Below, piece after piece: positions 12,601 through 25,055 of a stretch of 64,000 nt of DNA. The notes under the pieces are model-generated. The model searched no databases, had not been told where the DNA came from, and worked only from the letters and a program-made list of their open reading frames with translations. The translations under genes and the position numbers were made by a program. Position 1 is the stretch's first letter. Each line of letters begins with the position of its first letter. Origin of the DNA: Cyclina sinensis (lineage: Eukaryota > Mollusca > Bivalvia > Venerida > Veneridae); the NCBI GenBank assembly GCA_012932295.1, contig JAAONU010000019.1, forward strand, positions 22,763,908-22,827,907, given 5' to 3'.

Positions 12601-15600
12601 ATTGTCACAGTGAAAATAGTTTAAATATTTGAAACATTCAGTATGTCTTTATTCTAAAATCTGTAAGTGGTTAAAAAAGATATCCTTTAAAAATTCAGTT
12701 ACCAAAAAGGAGGAAAACTAAGAAAAGATATGCAAACTTAGATCTTAAGTAGAGATGTTTTATATTTTATAGCATTTTCTACTCGCCTTGGATATGAGGA
12801 GCACATACCTGGCCAAACCAGAGATTGGAATGAAGAGATTCAGACCACTCGAGAGCTTCCTCGTAAAACTCTACCAGAGAGGCTTATCAGAGAGAGAGCA
12901 ATATTTAAGGTTAGTCACAGATGTACGAAACTTGTACATTAGATAAAGCATGTGTAGTCAGAATGTTTTACTTTAAACCTATTTATGATGCACTGATTCT
13001 GGATTGGCAGCTATCATGCTAGAAACTTCCTTCCTGGATAGAAACCAAATCTGACACCAAAGTGTGGAATGCTGAAAGTCACTGGAGGTCCTAGTGTGAT
13101 TTATACCACTAACTTCAGAATCTGGATTATGATGCTGTGACCAGTAGACCACTGCTTCTCCACAGAGTGAACTGAGAATGTTACAGTTGCATGTAACAGT
13201 GAAAAGGAAAAATAGGGCCGATGTTTGACGGCTTAATTAGGTCCAGTATAAATAAAGCAAAACTATTTAGAACTGTTGTTATGGCCTGGACTGTTGTAAC
13301 AGGTTATTAGTGACAAATAAATTTTACAGGTGGTATTGTGATGATAATGATTCCACATTCGTGACACCTTCATGTTCCATTGTTTTTCAGTCACTAGATG
13401 AAATTTTTAAAGTTTGAGTCATTAAATGTAGATAGAGATATATTTATACCTTGTAATACTTCTTAGAGTTATAACAACACAATAATTGGCTACAGCATAC
13501 TTTTGTTGTTTGCAGGTTCACAGTGACTTTGTTGCTGCAGCAACGAGAGGTGCACAGTCAGTTATAGATGGCAATGTGATGGCTATAAACCCTGGAGATG
13601 AGGCCAAGTATGTTTATGCTTTGTTTATGTCCTTAATGCAAAAAATAGTTCTATGGACATTAATTGTTCTGTATTGTTTTATTTCTGTGGTGACAGTTTG
13701 AAATAAAGCAAGACTATATTTTCTGTTTTTAGTCAAATTTGATATTCCTGTTTCAAAGTAGGAATTGCATTTAATCTTTTTCAAACAAGTTCTGTTATTT
13801 TATAATCTAGAAGAATATAGACCAGTTTCAACATACAGTCAGAAAATGTAGTTTTCATTGTCAGAAACCAGTTTACTACACATGTACTTTATCATTTCAG
13901 GAACCAGATGTTTATTTGGAACAACATTTTCTTCAGTCTTGGCTTTGATGTTCGAGATCATTATAAAGACTTCGGTGGAGATTATGCCGCTTATGCAGCT
14001 CCGGTAAGAAAAGATAAATAGTTTTCTATACCTCTGTTAGATATATATTTTTATATCTATTGTAACAATCTGTTAGCTTATACTGGATGTACGTTTGAAA
14101 TACAAGTCAGGTTGAGAGTTTTGGCCCATAAATTTGAAAAGTGAAAATAATAAAATAGTTACTAGTAGTTTCGTCTTAGACTTAATGACCCCTCTCTGTG
14201 TTAGACTAGTTAAGATTGCTAGCATGGTGAAGACCATTTATGTGAGAAAGATGGCAGTTACAGAGGATTGGAGAGTATCACTGGTCCTGCCTAGGAACGA
14301 TGTAGTTATACTGACACCTAGTATAATTGGACTGTTAAAAGTGTATTAAACTGGGCTAAACCAATAGGACTTTTATGCACTAGCCTAGAAAATGAAACAT
14401 AATGTTGAAAAGTAAAAGTTATGATTGTTAAGAGCCATATTATCAGTTTTCGTCCTGTTAAAATGCATTTTTTGTGTGTTAACAGGGAAATGACCTGCAG
14501 GGTGTAAGGGCATACTTCAACACAGACATTGAAGGGATGTACACCCTTGGTACAGTTGTTGTAGATTATAGAGGCTACAGAATTACTGCACAGTCAATTA
14601 TCCCAGGTAGGTGGACTGTTACAGAAAACAGTTTTATGGCAAGGATGACATGTGCTGACTTACAATTTAATTTTACTGCTGCTTTCTTTGCCTTGCTATA
14701 AAAAAAACAGGACACTATATTTTCTTCATTTGTTCTTCCATTTTTCAAATCTGGATGAAACTGGATAGAAAAATGGGTTTTAAGTCTGGCAAAATAGATT
14801 CATAGACACTTGGAAGAGCCTCTGATTTTTGTTGAACTTTGTGTCAAGTATGCATGCAAACACCACCCAGATAAATCTCTCGAAGTGGTCTCTGAGCTCA
14901 AAAGACACTTCAGGCAACAAAGATTGTTCTGTGGTTACATTTTAAAGACGCCATTAACTGAGCTTGCAAAAGAAAATTGGTAAGTCATTTGTTAAGCAAA
15001 ATGAACTGTGATATATATATTGTAAAATTGAAAAATATCACTGCAAAATCTTACAAGCCAACCAGTAAATTTTCCATCAGATCAACTGTGTTACAGGTCT
15101 TAACTGTGCAAAGAATTTGTTTATTTAGCTAGTGTTCATGTTGTTCATCTCATTTCAGGTATCCTGGAGAGGGAACAGGAACAGTCTGTAGTTTATGGTT
15201 CAATAGACTTTGGCAAAACTGTTGTCACAAATGACAAATATAAAGAATTGGTAGGAAGCATTTCATAAAAGTTAGAGTTCTGTCTAGAAAAATAAAATCA
15301 TTTTCTTTCACTCCCATCTAGTGATATCTAACTATTTTAAGGTTTGTTGATTTTTATTCCCAGCAGAACCATTAACTTGAGTTCTCCGATTCCATAATGA
15401 GAATTTCAGATTTGTTTTATTTACATTTATAGAACTGTTATATTTGTTTTGCTGCATAAAACTGTATCTCTTGCATAATTTTATTGCCTTTTAAAGTGAC
15501 AAGAATTTTTATTTTATTTTCAAACTTTGTAACAGATCCATTTGTAAATTTGTTTTAATTTTCAATTCCAGTTACAAAAATCAGCTAGTCAGTTAAAAGT

Positions 15601-18600
15601 CAGACCTCACACGTAAGTAAACTTCCTTTTATTTTACGTAATTAATTGTTTGCCAGTTGGCATAGATTGATAGAAATATTAACTTCTTCAGTTAACAGAC
15701 ATTGTTAGTCTCTGTTATATGTAGGAACGTCTGTCTGATTAAAAATTATGATATTAAACATGAAAGTTAACTTCTGAATAAGTCATCATAGAAAATGTAA
15801 CAATTTCGCTATTCAGGCTGTTTGGTTCTCCGACCAATACAAAGATTTCTGTAAGATATAGTACTGTCACTTATTTTATGCAATTTTAGTCATAAGCAAG
15901 GAACTGGAGGTAAAGCCTGGAAAAACATACTCGTTTTTGTAATCTGGGGGCCAGATTAGCTTGAAATTGAATTATACTGCATTTAAGGTTTTTTATTACT
16001 AAATATATTTTTCTTTAAACTACCTTGTAATTTTTTGAAGTAAACATTTATTTGCATTGACTGTTATACATTAGAAATGGTACTCATATGTATTTTATTA
16101 TTTGTAACAATTCTAGGGTGCTTAATGAGAAAAATGAAGAAATAGAATTGTATTCATCAATCGAGTGCAAGGGGATTGTGGGTAATGATCAGAGACACTA
16201 TGTGCTAGATCTGCTGAGGACATTCCCTCCAGATGTTAATTATTGTGAAGGTATGTAAACAAAAATATTCTGCATTTGTAGAGCCTGTATTTCAGTTGTT
16301 ATACTCAAGGTGAGCTTTGAAATTTTGATATAGGGCTTAGGCATGGAATGGATTCTTTTTGTAAAATGTCACATTTGATAGATATAGAATGGTTATGTGA
16401 GTAATTGTTTTGTTTTGGAGCAGTTTACTCATTTTGAGGGGCTAATGTGAGAAAGTGCTTTATGCTTCTAGCCTTCATTTTATAGCCCAAAGAAGTTTTT
16501 CGTATTCACTCCTTGATTGTTGAAGACAATAGAAAGAGGAAAGGCACAAAATGCCTCTTGACCTGCTCACAGTATTTAAGTTGATGGACAAATAAAACTG
16601 ACAGACTACTAACTTAGTGCCTTACTTTTTTCATTTAGGCAGCTTTACATTTTGTTTCTGGCTTCCAGTTTTATTTTCATTTCTATATTTCTTTTGACTC
16701 TCAGATTTTATAGTGGAAAAAATATGTTCTGTATATTTCAGTTGCAGCAGATGAATTGTCAGATGACATGAAGAACCATGGTTACCCTCGTAAACACAGA
16801 CATAAGTTGTGCTGTCTTAGACAGGAACTTGTGGATGCCTTTGTAGAGTAAGTGTATAAACTGCTTTGAATCAGATTTTCAAAAATAGTAGCAAATATTA
16901 GTACAGTCTTTGAATGGGTACCAAGTTTCATTGATATCTAAACAAATTTGTATTGCATCACTTCAGTTGCGACATGTAACCCAGTCGAGTGTAGGGAAGC
17001 AGCATTTATAGTTTAAACATCTATTTTTCATCGATTTGGAAGCAAGTTCTTGCAGCTTATATTGATCTATTTTAATGATTTCTTCCTGGGTTCAAACCAG
17101 TCTCCAGTTCAGATTACGTGAGCTCTGAGCCCTCGACCACTACACCTTCACTAATATAGTACATTTATTTAGAGATAAACCTTACTGCTTTTTGCTTTAA
17201 CAATAGAAATTGTGGAAATGACAGTCATCAAACATTCTGTGAAACACATTAAATGGTGATATTGAAAATTATTATTATATTATTTTGTTTCTTTAAGGTT
17301 TACAAATAAGCATTATAACTTATATCATTAGGTGTTGGAACATTGAATGATATCCTGTGTCATAAACTTTGTAAGCATCCTTTTCAGGAACCGTTACGTA
17401 GCATTTGTACGTACGGCAGCGTACTACTTCCAACAGATGAAGCTACAGAAAAAAGCATCTCAGGATCTGGAGGCTAAAGAATCAAAACTCAAGGCAATCT
17501 CGGCAACAAAGACAGTGGTTCCCGGCGAGAAGGAGAAAGCCGACGACAAAGATACCTCTGAGGCGGAGACTGAAGAAGCCAAGAAAATTGTGGAGGCTCT
17601 TACTGGTCAGGAAAATGAAACAGGTATTGACTAGAGTTAATAGAAAGATTAATTAAATATTTAAGTAAACAATATTTTGCCTCACCTGATTAACCATAAG
17701 ATTCATATTGTAACAAGAACTGAACCTTAACCACTGACCCCCTCACTGGTTGAGGATTTTAATCCCCAGTTCTAAAGCTTGATATTTGAGAAAATTGTAA
17801 CAGATGATATTGGTGGTAGTTGAAGGAAATAATCATCCAATTCTTAACTACATTAATATTGAATGCCTTTTGTAACTAAATTGCATGTGTCTACATTGTA
17901 ATATATTTGCAGTGGAAGAGAGCAGTAAAGATATTGTAAAGAAGGCAGCCAAGGCTGTCGGATCTCTCAGTGAATCTGAATTCAACCTTACCTTCAACCC
18001 AGACGTCTTTCAAGAGCATGTAAAGCATGCTAATCCTGATGTAAGTTATATTTTTTTTTATAAGAGATTATTTTTCACAAAATGGTTTAGTTATTTGACA
18101 AACCTTATTCTCGTAGTATAAATGTTGAACCAGGCTTTTTAACAGTTTTTAAAGAAATTTAAATATAGACTTTTGAGTATCTGTGTCATTCTAGAGTGCT
18201 GCATGAATGACATTTTAGATGTGTTGTATTTGTATATTTCAGTCTTCAGTGTTACAGAAGGAGAAACAAGCAGTGAAGGAGGCAGCCGAGTTTCTAGTTT
18301 TACATCAAATACCCACACTGGTAGGATTCTCAGTTCATCTTTATATAAATTATATAAAACACAGCTATACCTTAGTCTATGTAGTTAACTAATAATTGGA
18401 TCCAATCTTAAACAAGTTAAGATATTTATGTTTGGAATCATATGGCTTGAAACTTCTCAATCTATAAATTTTAATCCTTCTCTTTAGAGGTGTTGACTTA
18501 AACATGTATGCAAATACTACTCCTTTGTTTATGTACACTGATGCATTAAGCCCTTTCCCTCATTTAAGGCAGGTGCTTGCTGATAATGGTAAATCTTATG

Positions 18601-21600
18601 TAATTGTACGGTAAGTTTCTGTTCATCTGTGTTTTGTGGATCACTTATACAGATATTGTTGGGGCGAGGTTCAGTCTTTCTAATTGAAGGAATTATTGTA
18701 GCTATTTTTAGAATAAATGTGAGAACATTGTGATTTTTCTTTTACAGGTCAATGACTGTTTAGATCATTCGTCTTCCCCAATAGATGGTGCCACCTTAAC
18801 TGAGGCAATGCACACAAGGGGTGTAAATATGCGCTATCTTGGCAAGCTGGCAGAGACTTTATCAAAATACAAATCTGTGTCATATGTCTATGTAAGTTTT
18901 CATTTAGTAGATTTGAAATTTTCTTAATACAAGTTGTTGGGACAAAAAGACTATCTTACAGTTTGTGAGTTCATAGGGATAAAAAGGTTCAAACTTGTAA
19001 GCATACAGCTGTGATTTGGTAGAGCGTATCCATGGTTTTAGCCTTGAAATAATTTTGTTCTAAAAAAAATTAATAGATGATAAATCCATTTGCTTAAACA
19101 AACAGGTATATGAATTTCTCTTATGAATATGAGAAATACTTTAATGACATGTTGCTTTTTTAATTAGATCAGTAGCCTTATGATCAGTTGTCAAAACTGA
19201 ATGGCTTAAAACTAAATTCTGTGGAATGAGATGCAACATTATTAGCTCTATAAAGGGCATCATTAGTTTAAAGTATATAAATCGAGAGCTTTGCACAATG
19301 AAGATTGGACGAAGCGCCTGCATAATTTTATCAGACTTGTTCCAGTGTTGCATGAAGATGTCGGTATTGTATACAATGACAAAGAATTTCCATTGATATT
19401 ATTTCGGTATATTTCCAGACAATCTGTGTTGGTGAAATGATTACACGTGCAGCCAAACACCTGTACAAGATACATATGCAAGGTATCGACCAAATGAGCC
19501 TGTCGGCAGCTATAAGTCACTTCCTCAACTGTCTTGTTGGCTCGTTCCAAAACCCTCACTCTGGGGTCACAGTTGATGAGGTAGGTTATACATTTACATT
19601 CACAGACATTGTATTTTCTCACTATACTGTGCAGAGTCTCTGCTATTTTTGTCTATCTACAAGAGCAGTACAATTGGATGATATGTTGAAAAAAAAGTTT
19701 CAAATTAAAGGGGTTTTCAGAAACCTCTCTTGATCATTAATACATAATTAAGATATTTATTGGTGAAGCTAGCAGATATTTACGACGGTAACAAATGTTT
19801 CAGGGATTTATTTGTAAAGCAATTTTCATAATGTTCATTCGTTTAATGGAATGAAACGAAGATTAAATTTTTTGGTTTTCAAAACATGAATATTGATGGT
19901 AAGATCAGAAATTTTTAAATGACAGAAGTTGAAATAGAAGTATCCTGCCATATATATATATGTATTAAGTTTTAAATTTTACAGTAAGTACTGTAAGATG
20001 TATTAAAATTTGGCTTTAAAACCCTACTTTTTCTTAGTTACAGGGTAAGAGTACCAGAAGAAAGAACAAGCGACGTAACAAGGGCATTGCAATCAGCATT
20101 GATAACACAGAATGGGTGAATGAAACACCAAAAACTCTCTGGAAGAAGGTCATTGATGAAGTTGACGAGTATTTCCACTACACACTAGAATGGTGAGAAA
20201 CTGTCTGTCTGTCTGTACTATGTTTGCCAACATTAAATTAATTAATTGTCTGAAAAAAAATCTGTTTTGAATAGTTCGTATAGACACCCAATGGACTGTC
20301 TGTAGCAAAGATTTTGTAATGTGTTTGCAATTGTTTAATTGTATAGTATGTCTTTGTCTAAAAAAATAGTTTGAAGTGATGTCCAATTGATTGTCCCGCT
20401 ATTGAAATCAAATTGTCTGTTTACTTGGTACTTAACAATTCGGATATAGTGCTGATAAGCAACTATTAAGTATTAAGATAACATACTGTAGTGTGTACAA
20501 TGTCAAGTTATTAGATAGCTTCTGTGGTCTATTGGCAAAGGTTGTTGATATGTAATCAATAAAGCTATGACTGATACCAAGCCATGGGTTCAAGCTTGAC
20601 TTCCAATTATGATTGTTTTGTGAGAAAGAAGCACCTCTGGTTAAAGTCGATGTGTATTTTTAAAGACTTTGCCTCAGTAGAGTGACCTCCTCAGTGTCTT
20701 GGCTAGATTCTGTAGACGTCTCACTGAGGGAGAGTCATAGGTTCAAGCCTTGTTACGGCCTTAGATCATATATGTGAGAAAGTTGGCAGTTTCATAATGG
20801 AGGATGTGGGAACTAGTACTGGTCCATCCACGGAACAGTTGTCAGGCAAACTGCATGCCTGATATGAATTGGACTGTTTAGAAAATGTCTAATCCTATCT
20901 AAACCAAATTTTCATATCTTAACAGTGATTCCATTGATTCTGCTGTGGAGAAGTATGGTATACAGAGAGTTTCATTGCTGCGTTCCTTCTGCCAGCGTGC
21001 CGGCATACAGATCCTGTTACGCGAGTATAATCTGGAGATTCGCACAAAGGCGATCTTTGCCGAAGATGATATTGTCAATGTCTTTCCTATTGTTAAACAT
21101 ATACATCCCAGGGTGAGTAAAATTTTCAAGTTGATTAATATTCATGTTCTGCTAATGGAAGTTTAAAAGCTTATATCAATGTTACCTTGTCTTGTGTTGC
21201 TTTGCTAAAATGGTTTGTTGACAGTGCCGTTCCACTTTAAAAATATTAAACTCCTTTAATTAAGTTATTTTAAGTTTTTAAAAAATGTAATTTTTACAGT
21301 TTATCACAATATTTAGCTAAAAACTGTCTTTCCTCTCTCCAGGCTTCAGATGCATATCACTTTTTCTCAAGTGGTCAAGCAAAGATACAGCAGGGTCAAC
21401 TGAAGGAAGGGTATGATCTTATCTGTGAAGCCCTTAATCTGTTGAACAATGTATACGGGGCCATGCATCCAGAAATTGCTGCTTGTCTTCGTCTCCTTGC
21501 ACGATTGAATTACATCATGGGTGACTACCCGGAAGCAATGAGCTACCAACAGAGGGCAGTGCTGATGAGTGAGAGAGTGTTAGGTATTGACCATCCAAAT

Positions 21601-24600
21601 ACGATTACTGAATATGTAAGTATATTGTACAAGGTTTATCTTTAATAAGATTATTAATGCTAAACTAAGCGCTGTCTCTTTCTGTTACTAAATTATTTCA
21701 AAACTTGAATCACTGTAAAGAAAACTAGACATTTTGAAAAGTATTTCTCGACAGATGGCTGAGCTTAAAAGAAGCAAGGAATTTGGCAAAGTTCATAATT
21801 TCATTCAGACGAAGGAAACATAGACAGACATGTGACTGAATATACATTTTAAACCTTACTTTCAGGCGCATCTTGCTTTGTACTGTTTTGCAAACAATCA
21901 AGTCTCTAGTGCTCTACGTCTGATGTACAGAACACGATATCTGGCCCTATTGTGTCATGGCGATAATCACCCAGAAATTGGACTAATTGATGTAAGTATG
22001 ATATTTTGTTATACTATTATACCATGGGTTTGAAAGGAACTTTGTACGTTCATGTACATCTACAGCTTATCTACTTTATTAGCTAATTCGCTATAAAAAG
22101 AAAAATAATTGAGCATTTAAACAAAAACATGTGTTCAAATATTTTTCCTTTTGGCATATAGACAATGAAGTGTTCAGTTGGAATAAAATGGTCTGTCCAC
22201 CCAAAAATAGCATGGCAACAACTATCTGTATAAATACTAAACATAATGATTCAGCTTACCTGTAGTACTTAGATTCTTTGTTACCGACACCTTGACATCA
22301 GGTAATGATTCATTCTGCATCATATACATTAACATGGTATTGAAGAAAATACTCAAAAGTTCTAGGGTATATGTCATAAAGGATCTTTCTGTCTCGTTCT
22401 TCCAAAAGGATAGGGTTCTATATTTTTACTCTCTGTTTAATTTTATGGCTTTAATATGCTGAGAAATATACTAGTGGTGAACCATTGTATCAGTAAATTA
22501 TGACGAACTTGTTTTATCAGCAGGCCATCAGTCAGTTATTCTAAAATTACAAAGGGTCTTTACTGTCAAAATATAATGTTAGCATTGACAGTTTAATGCA
22601 AGATTTAGTTTTCAAGATGGTGTATGTGAAATGTGTGTGGTGTGAATTGTATGTAATGTGAATTGTGTGTATGTATTTCAGAGTAACATAGGGCTGATAC
22701 TACATGCAGTAGAGGAGTACGATCGCTCTCTAACCTTCCTAGAACATGCTTCACAACTGTATCAAAGGTAATAGAGGAACTATGAATAACTGTTTTCACC
22801 GTTTACTTTGTGTCCTTCCGTCCTGCTGCCTGAAATGGGAAATGTTTTTGTTAGACATTTTGCAAATCAAAATCGTTACACTGTAGTCTGCAGATGTTTT
22901 GTTTGGTCCTTTCATTCAGTGTTGATAAAGCCATCAAGTGGTTGCTCATATTTTTGAGGATCCAGCTTGGTGTAAAGATGGTTAGAATTTTGATTTTGTG
23001 TTGATTTTATGATTAAGAAAATGCAGAAATTGGATAAAATTGCGTAAAGGGAAATATGGAATGTATATTTGATTGGATTTTTACATTTTAAGTTCTCTTT
23101 TATTGTAGGTATTATGGTGCTAAGAGTTTAAAGGTTGCCATGAGTTACCACCTGATTGCTAGGACACACTCATGTCGGGGAGACTTTAGGGCAGCACTCT
23201 CCAGTGAGAAAGAGGCTTACACAATATACAGACAAATGGTATATATACAGTATTTGTGCTAAATGAAGTTTCAGTAAAGTGAAATCGGCTTACACTGTTT
23301 GAAAGGATTTGGCTTTAGAAGGATTGGGTCTTTTCACTTTTCATACACAGTTTTGTTTTTTTTAAGGCAAAGGAATGGTGAGGAGAAGGGGGGTCACAGA
23401 AAGTTTTCACTTATTAGAAGGTTTAATGAAAGAAAAATGAATTGTTGCAAATTTGCTCTTTCAAAAAATACTGCTCAGACTGTAATATAAGACTTTTGTC
23501 AGATTGTACAGTTTGATGAGACCATTCAAATCCAAGATCATTCAGTCTTTTTAGCTTATGAATTTTTCAATCCCTTTAATCAAAACTAATTTTTTTTTGC
23601 AAATCCTCATTTACATTACTTCGAAAAAATCAAGTAAACAAAACAGTTAAAATTGTGATTATATTTTCCACAGCTTGGTGAGGAACATGAGAGAACAAAG
23701 GAGAGTGGGGAGTGTCTGAAACATCTGACACAACAAGCTGTCGTCTTCCAGAAGAAAATGAACGAAATTGTCAAAGGGGAGAAGGTCACATCATTGGCTG
23801 GCCTACAGGTGTGTAGCTCTTCTGCCTTGGTCAGATTTGTTGATGATTCAGAACTTCACTTTAACGTTAATTTATGTAATGTATTTTTGAGGGGTGAGTG
23901 CTCTCTGTCTCTTTATTTCATAGCACTTAGAAGTTTTTTGAATTCACCTCTTGATTTCCACTCCATTTTACACTGTTAAGTTGGAATGCTTTTAAGTATT
24001 TGGTGTACAGCTATGCTGTTCTTTTTGTAATTAAAAGTTGTGTGTAAAATCACTGTTAACTTATATATTGATCATGTCTTTTCTAGATTCAAACTCCGTC
24101 TATGCACAGTGTTATGGAGATGTTAAATGTTATCAATGGAATAGTCTTTGTACAAATTAGGTAAGAGTGTTATCAATGGAATAGTCTTTGTACAAATTAG
24201 GTAAGAGTGTTATCAATGGAATAGTCTTTGTACAAATTAGGTAAGAGTGTTATCAGTGGAATAGTCTTTGTACAAATTAGGTAAGAATGTTATCAATGGA
24301 ATAGTCTTTGTACAAATTAGGTAAGAGTGTTATCAATGGAATAGTCTTTGTACAAATTAGGTAAGAATGTTATCAATGGAATAGTCTTTGTACAAATTAG
24401 GTAAGAGTGTTATCAGTGGAATAGTCTTTGTACAAATTAGGTAAGAGTGTTATCAGTGGAATAGTCTTTGTACAAATTAGGTAAGAGTGTTATTATCATT
24501 TAAGAAACCATATTTTGAACTTGCACTTCATTTTAGAGTTTGAGATGGAAAAAATGTCTTTGTTTTGGCAGATAAATGTTTCAGCAAATACAGTTACATG

Positions 24601-25055
24601 TGCATGTATAAATGATTGTGATGGCATTAGTTTTCTGTATAAAAGTTTTATCTGATGGCAAATTTGGCAAAACAGAAATATTTATCAGAAAAAGGCAAAT
24701 TCCAGATTAGAGAAAAGCTCTTGTTTCAAAAAAGTGAGAAACTGGATACACTTTTTTAAGGACATTTTTTTTCCTAACAATTTAAGGATTTATTAACTAT
24801 TTAGTTTTTAAGTGTCATTGATGAGAAAGTTGGTCATTTTAAATTTTCAGTCCTGATGAAATTGAAAAACTTAGAAAAGAAATCGGCAAGAAACAGGAAC
24901 AAAAACAGGATGAGAAAGATGTAGAAAGTAAGTCAAGTGATAGTGGTAATGAGTCAGACAACATTGGCTCACCGGAAAAAGACGATCTTGACAAGTCAGA
25001 AAAGCAACTGATTAACGGTGACATTCATGTGGAAGAAATACCAGTCGGACACTGA
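3697..25055 (+). CDS. CLUH: CLUH, clustered mitochondria protein homolog (30 coding exons)
   Basis: Cytosolic RNA-binding protein of the CLU family that binds mRNAs of nuclear-encoded mitochondrial proteins and is needed for normal mitochondrial distribution (known for the family). Coding exons, all GT-AG: 3697-3900, 4289-4460, 9341-9484, 10023-10135, 10759-10828, 11203-11287, 11537-11615, 12144-12294, 12773-12909, 13516-13607, 13901-14003, 14486-14606, 15159-15250, 15572-15612, 16117-16250, 16742-16847, 17388-17623, 17913-18040, 18243-18320, 18748-18891, 19419-19580, 20038-20192, 20926-21112, 21343-21615, 21866-21991, 22682-22767, 23109-23238, 23674-23808, 24087-24160, 24851-25055. Phases match at every junction, giving 3759 nt and about 1252 residues (human protein about 1300). 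Order: acidic N-terminus, CLU N-terminal part with [16 protein letters not shown], a Clu domain with [16 protein letters not shown] and [20 protein letters not shown], a central region with [18 protein letters not shown], a lysine-rich acidic linker (17460-17620), a TPR region from about residue 911 ([30 protein letters not shown]), and a charged C-tail. The start is the first ATG of the exon with acceptor at 3682; the frame stays open upstream to that acceptor, so a more N-terminal start in an unseen exon is possible. Boundaries may be off by a base. Confidence 0.96.
4575..4860 (+). repeat. Diverged left edge of the ~180-bp satellite
   Basis: Two decayed units show the satellite signatures: CTTAACCTGAGATAAA at about 4603 and 4712, atcaagacatagagtcact, and a gagtgactggtcacc junction at about 4695. 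Similarity stops near 4810-4860, where the zinc-finger-like insertion begins. Confidence 0.75.
5099..5559 (-). pseudogene. Broken exon with zinc-finger-like motif inserted in the satellite
   Basis: On the minus strand a frame open from 5559 to 5179 has two CxxC-type pairs ([25 protein letters not shown]) followed by [13 protein letters not shown] and H. The second resembles the CxxC...W...G.S....L.RH fingers found in hAT-derived and KIAA/ZNF-type genes, though a canonical second His pair is not clear. After a TAA at 5178-5176 the same frame stays open ([20 protein letters not shown]) and ends at a good donor, CAG|gtgagt, near 5099. So this looks like a former internal exon with one stop. The parent gene is not identified. 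Confidence 0.45.
5638..9190 (+). repeat. Intronic satellite, ~20 units of about 180 bp
   Basis: Tandem units fill the second coding intron of CLUH. The junction GAGTGACTGGTCACCTTAAC recurs at about 6430, 6610, 6800, 6980, 7160, 7340, 7519, 7699, 7879, 8059, 8238, 8418, 8597 and 8777, with older units at 5644, 5817, 5987 and 6166 and at 8964 and 9150. Each unit then carries AATTCTGACATTCACTCCCT, AAATAAATATGGTATCTATC, GAGACATAGAGTTACTACAT, TTGCAGTGCTAATGTTCTCG and AACGTCAGTATTATGCACCA. The central units are more alike than those at the edges. One unit has a 10-bp duplication of gagtgactgg (6790-6809). One edge unit (6168-6250) is truncated to about 82 bp. Confidence 0.95.
10243..10448 (-). mobile_element. 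tRNA-headed SINE, minus strand
   Basis: On the minus strand, GTGGTCAAGGGGTAGAGCGC (A box) and GGTCGCGGGTTCGAATCCCG (B box) form a tRNA-like head at about 10448-10374. A tRNA-unrelated body follows, with ATACTGGTATGAAACCCAGG and ACTTGTATCGCAATCGATG. It lies within a CLUH intron in antisense orientation. The body is shared with a degraded copy near 17030-17150. Confidence 0.8.
10495..10625 (+). mobile_element. tRNA-derived SINE fragment
   Basis: GGCCTTGTGGTTAGTGCATC resembles an A box, and GCATTTGATCCCTGGCTCGG a B box, followed by GCCCCAGTATGACCTC. The head is followed by a short body; the rest is missing. It sits 50 bp from an opposite-strand SINE. Confidence 0.6.
11954..12130. mobile_element. 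TTAA MITE abutting a CLUH splice acceptor
   Basis: Starts TTAACGCTTTTCCTGCTGG and ends TTTAGCAGGCTAAGGGTTAA, imperfect inverted ends flanked by TTAA. It is the same style as the elements at 2332 and 31161. The right end lies only 13 bp before CLUH exon 12144. Confidence 0.6.
14165..14380 (+). mobile_element. SINE copy with ATTGGACTGTTAAA tail
   Basis: The body tttatgtgagaaagatggca, ggtcctgcctaggaacga and the tail aattggactgttaaaagtg match the element at 20690-20905. The tRNA head is not recognisable here. It lies inside a CLUH intron on the sense strand. Confidence 0.6.
17020..17150 (-). mobile_element. Degraded SINE copy, same family as 10243-10448
   Basis: Plus-strand words catcgatttggaagcaagtt, cttgcagctta, and cttcctgggttcaaaccagt match the body of the SINE at 10243-10448 with many substitutions. 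The tRNA head survives only as ctcgaccactacacc. It lies in a CLUH intron. Confidence 0.65.
20690..20905 (+). mobile_element. tRNA-related SINE
   Basis: A B-box-like segment (gtcataggttcaagccttgt) is followed by atatgtgagaaagttggcag, actggtccatccacggaaca and the tail gaattggactgttt. It belongs to the same family as 14165-14380. It ends about 20 bp before the splice acceptor of the CLUH exon at 20926. Confidence 0.65.
24087..24160 (+). other. CLUH: CLUH penultimate coding exon, source of the tandem donor array
   Basis: The exon runs from acceptor ttttctag (ends 24086) to the donor at 24161 and encodes the conserved [12 protein letters not shown] stretch. It ends in phase 2 (AG) and joins the last exon at 24851 to make a serine codon followed by PDEIEKL, in line with the CLUH C-terminal region. 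The last 32 bases of the exon plus the first 8 of the intron form the 40-bp unit repeated downstream. Confidence 0.9.
24129..24488 (+). repeat. 40-bp tandem repeat with nine 5' splice sites
   Basis: Nine copies of a 40-bp unit, each holding TATCARTGGAATAGTC, then TTTGTACAAATTAG and a gtaagagt or gtaagaat donor. GT dinucleotides stand at 24161, 24201, 24241, 24281, 24321, 24361, 24401, 24441 and 24481. The first copy is genuine CLUH exon sequence. Units differ only at two positions (AATGGA/AGTGGA and gtaagAg/gtaagAa), so the expansion looks recent. Reading past the first donor meets TAA at once (ATT AGG TAA), so use of any later donor would truncate the protein. Confidence 0.95.

Noticed and set aside
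17347..17387. Upstream extension of the CLUH exon at 17388
   Set aside because: The frame is open upstream but a clear ttttcag acceptor ends at 17387, and the joined sequence ...FVENRY fits the family.
24129..24490. CRISPR-like array
   Set aside because: Repeats are contiguous without spacers, in a eukaryotic gene, and copy a splice junction.
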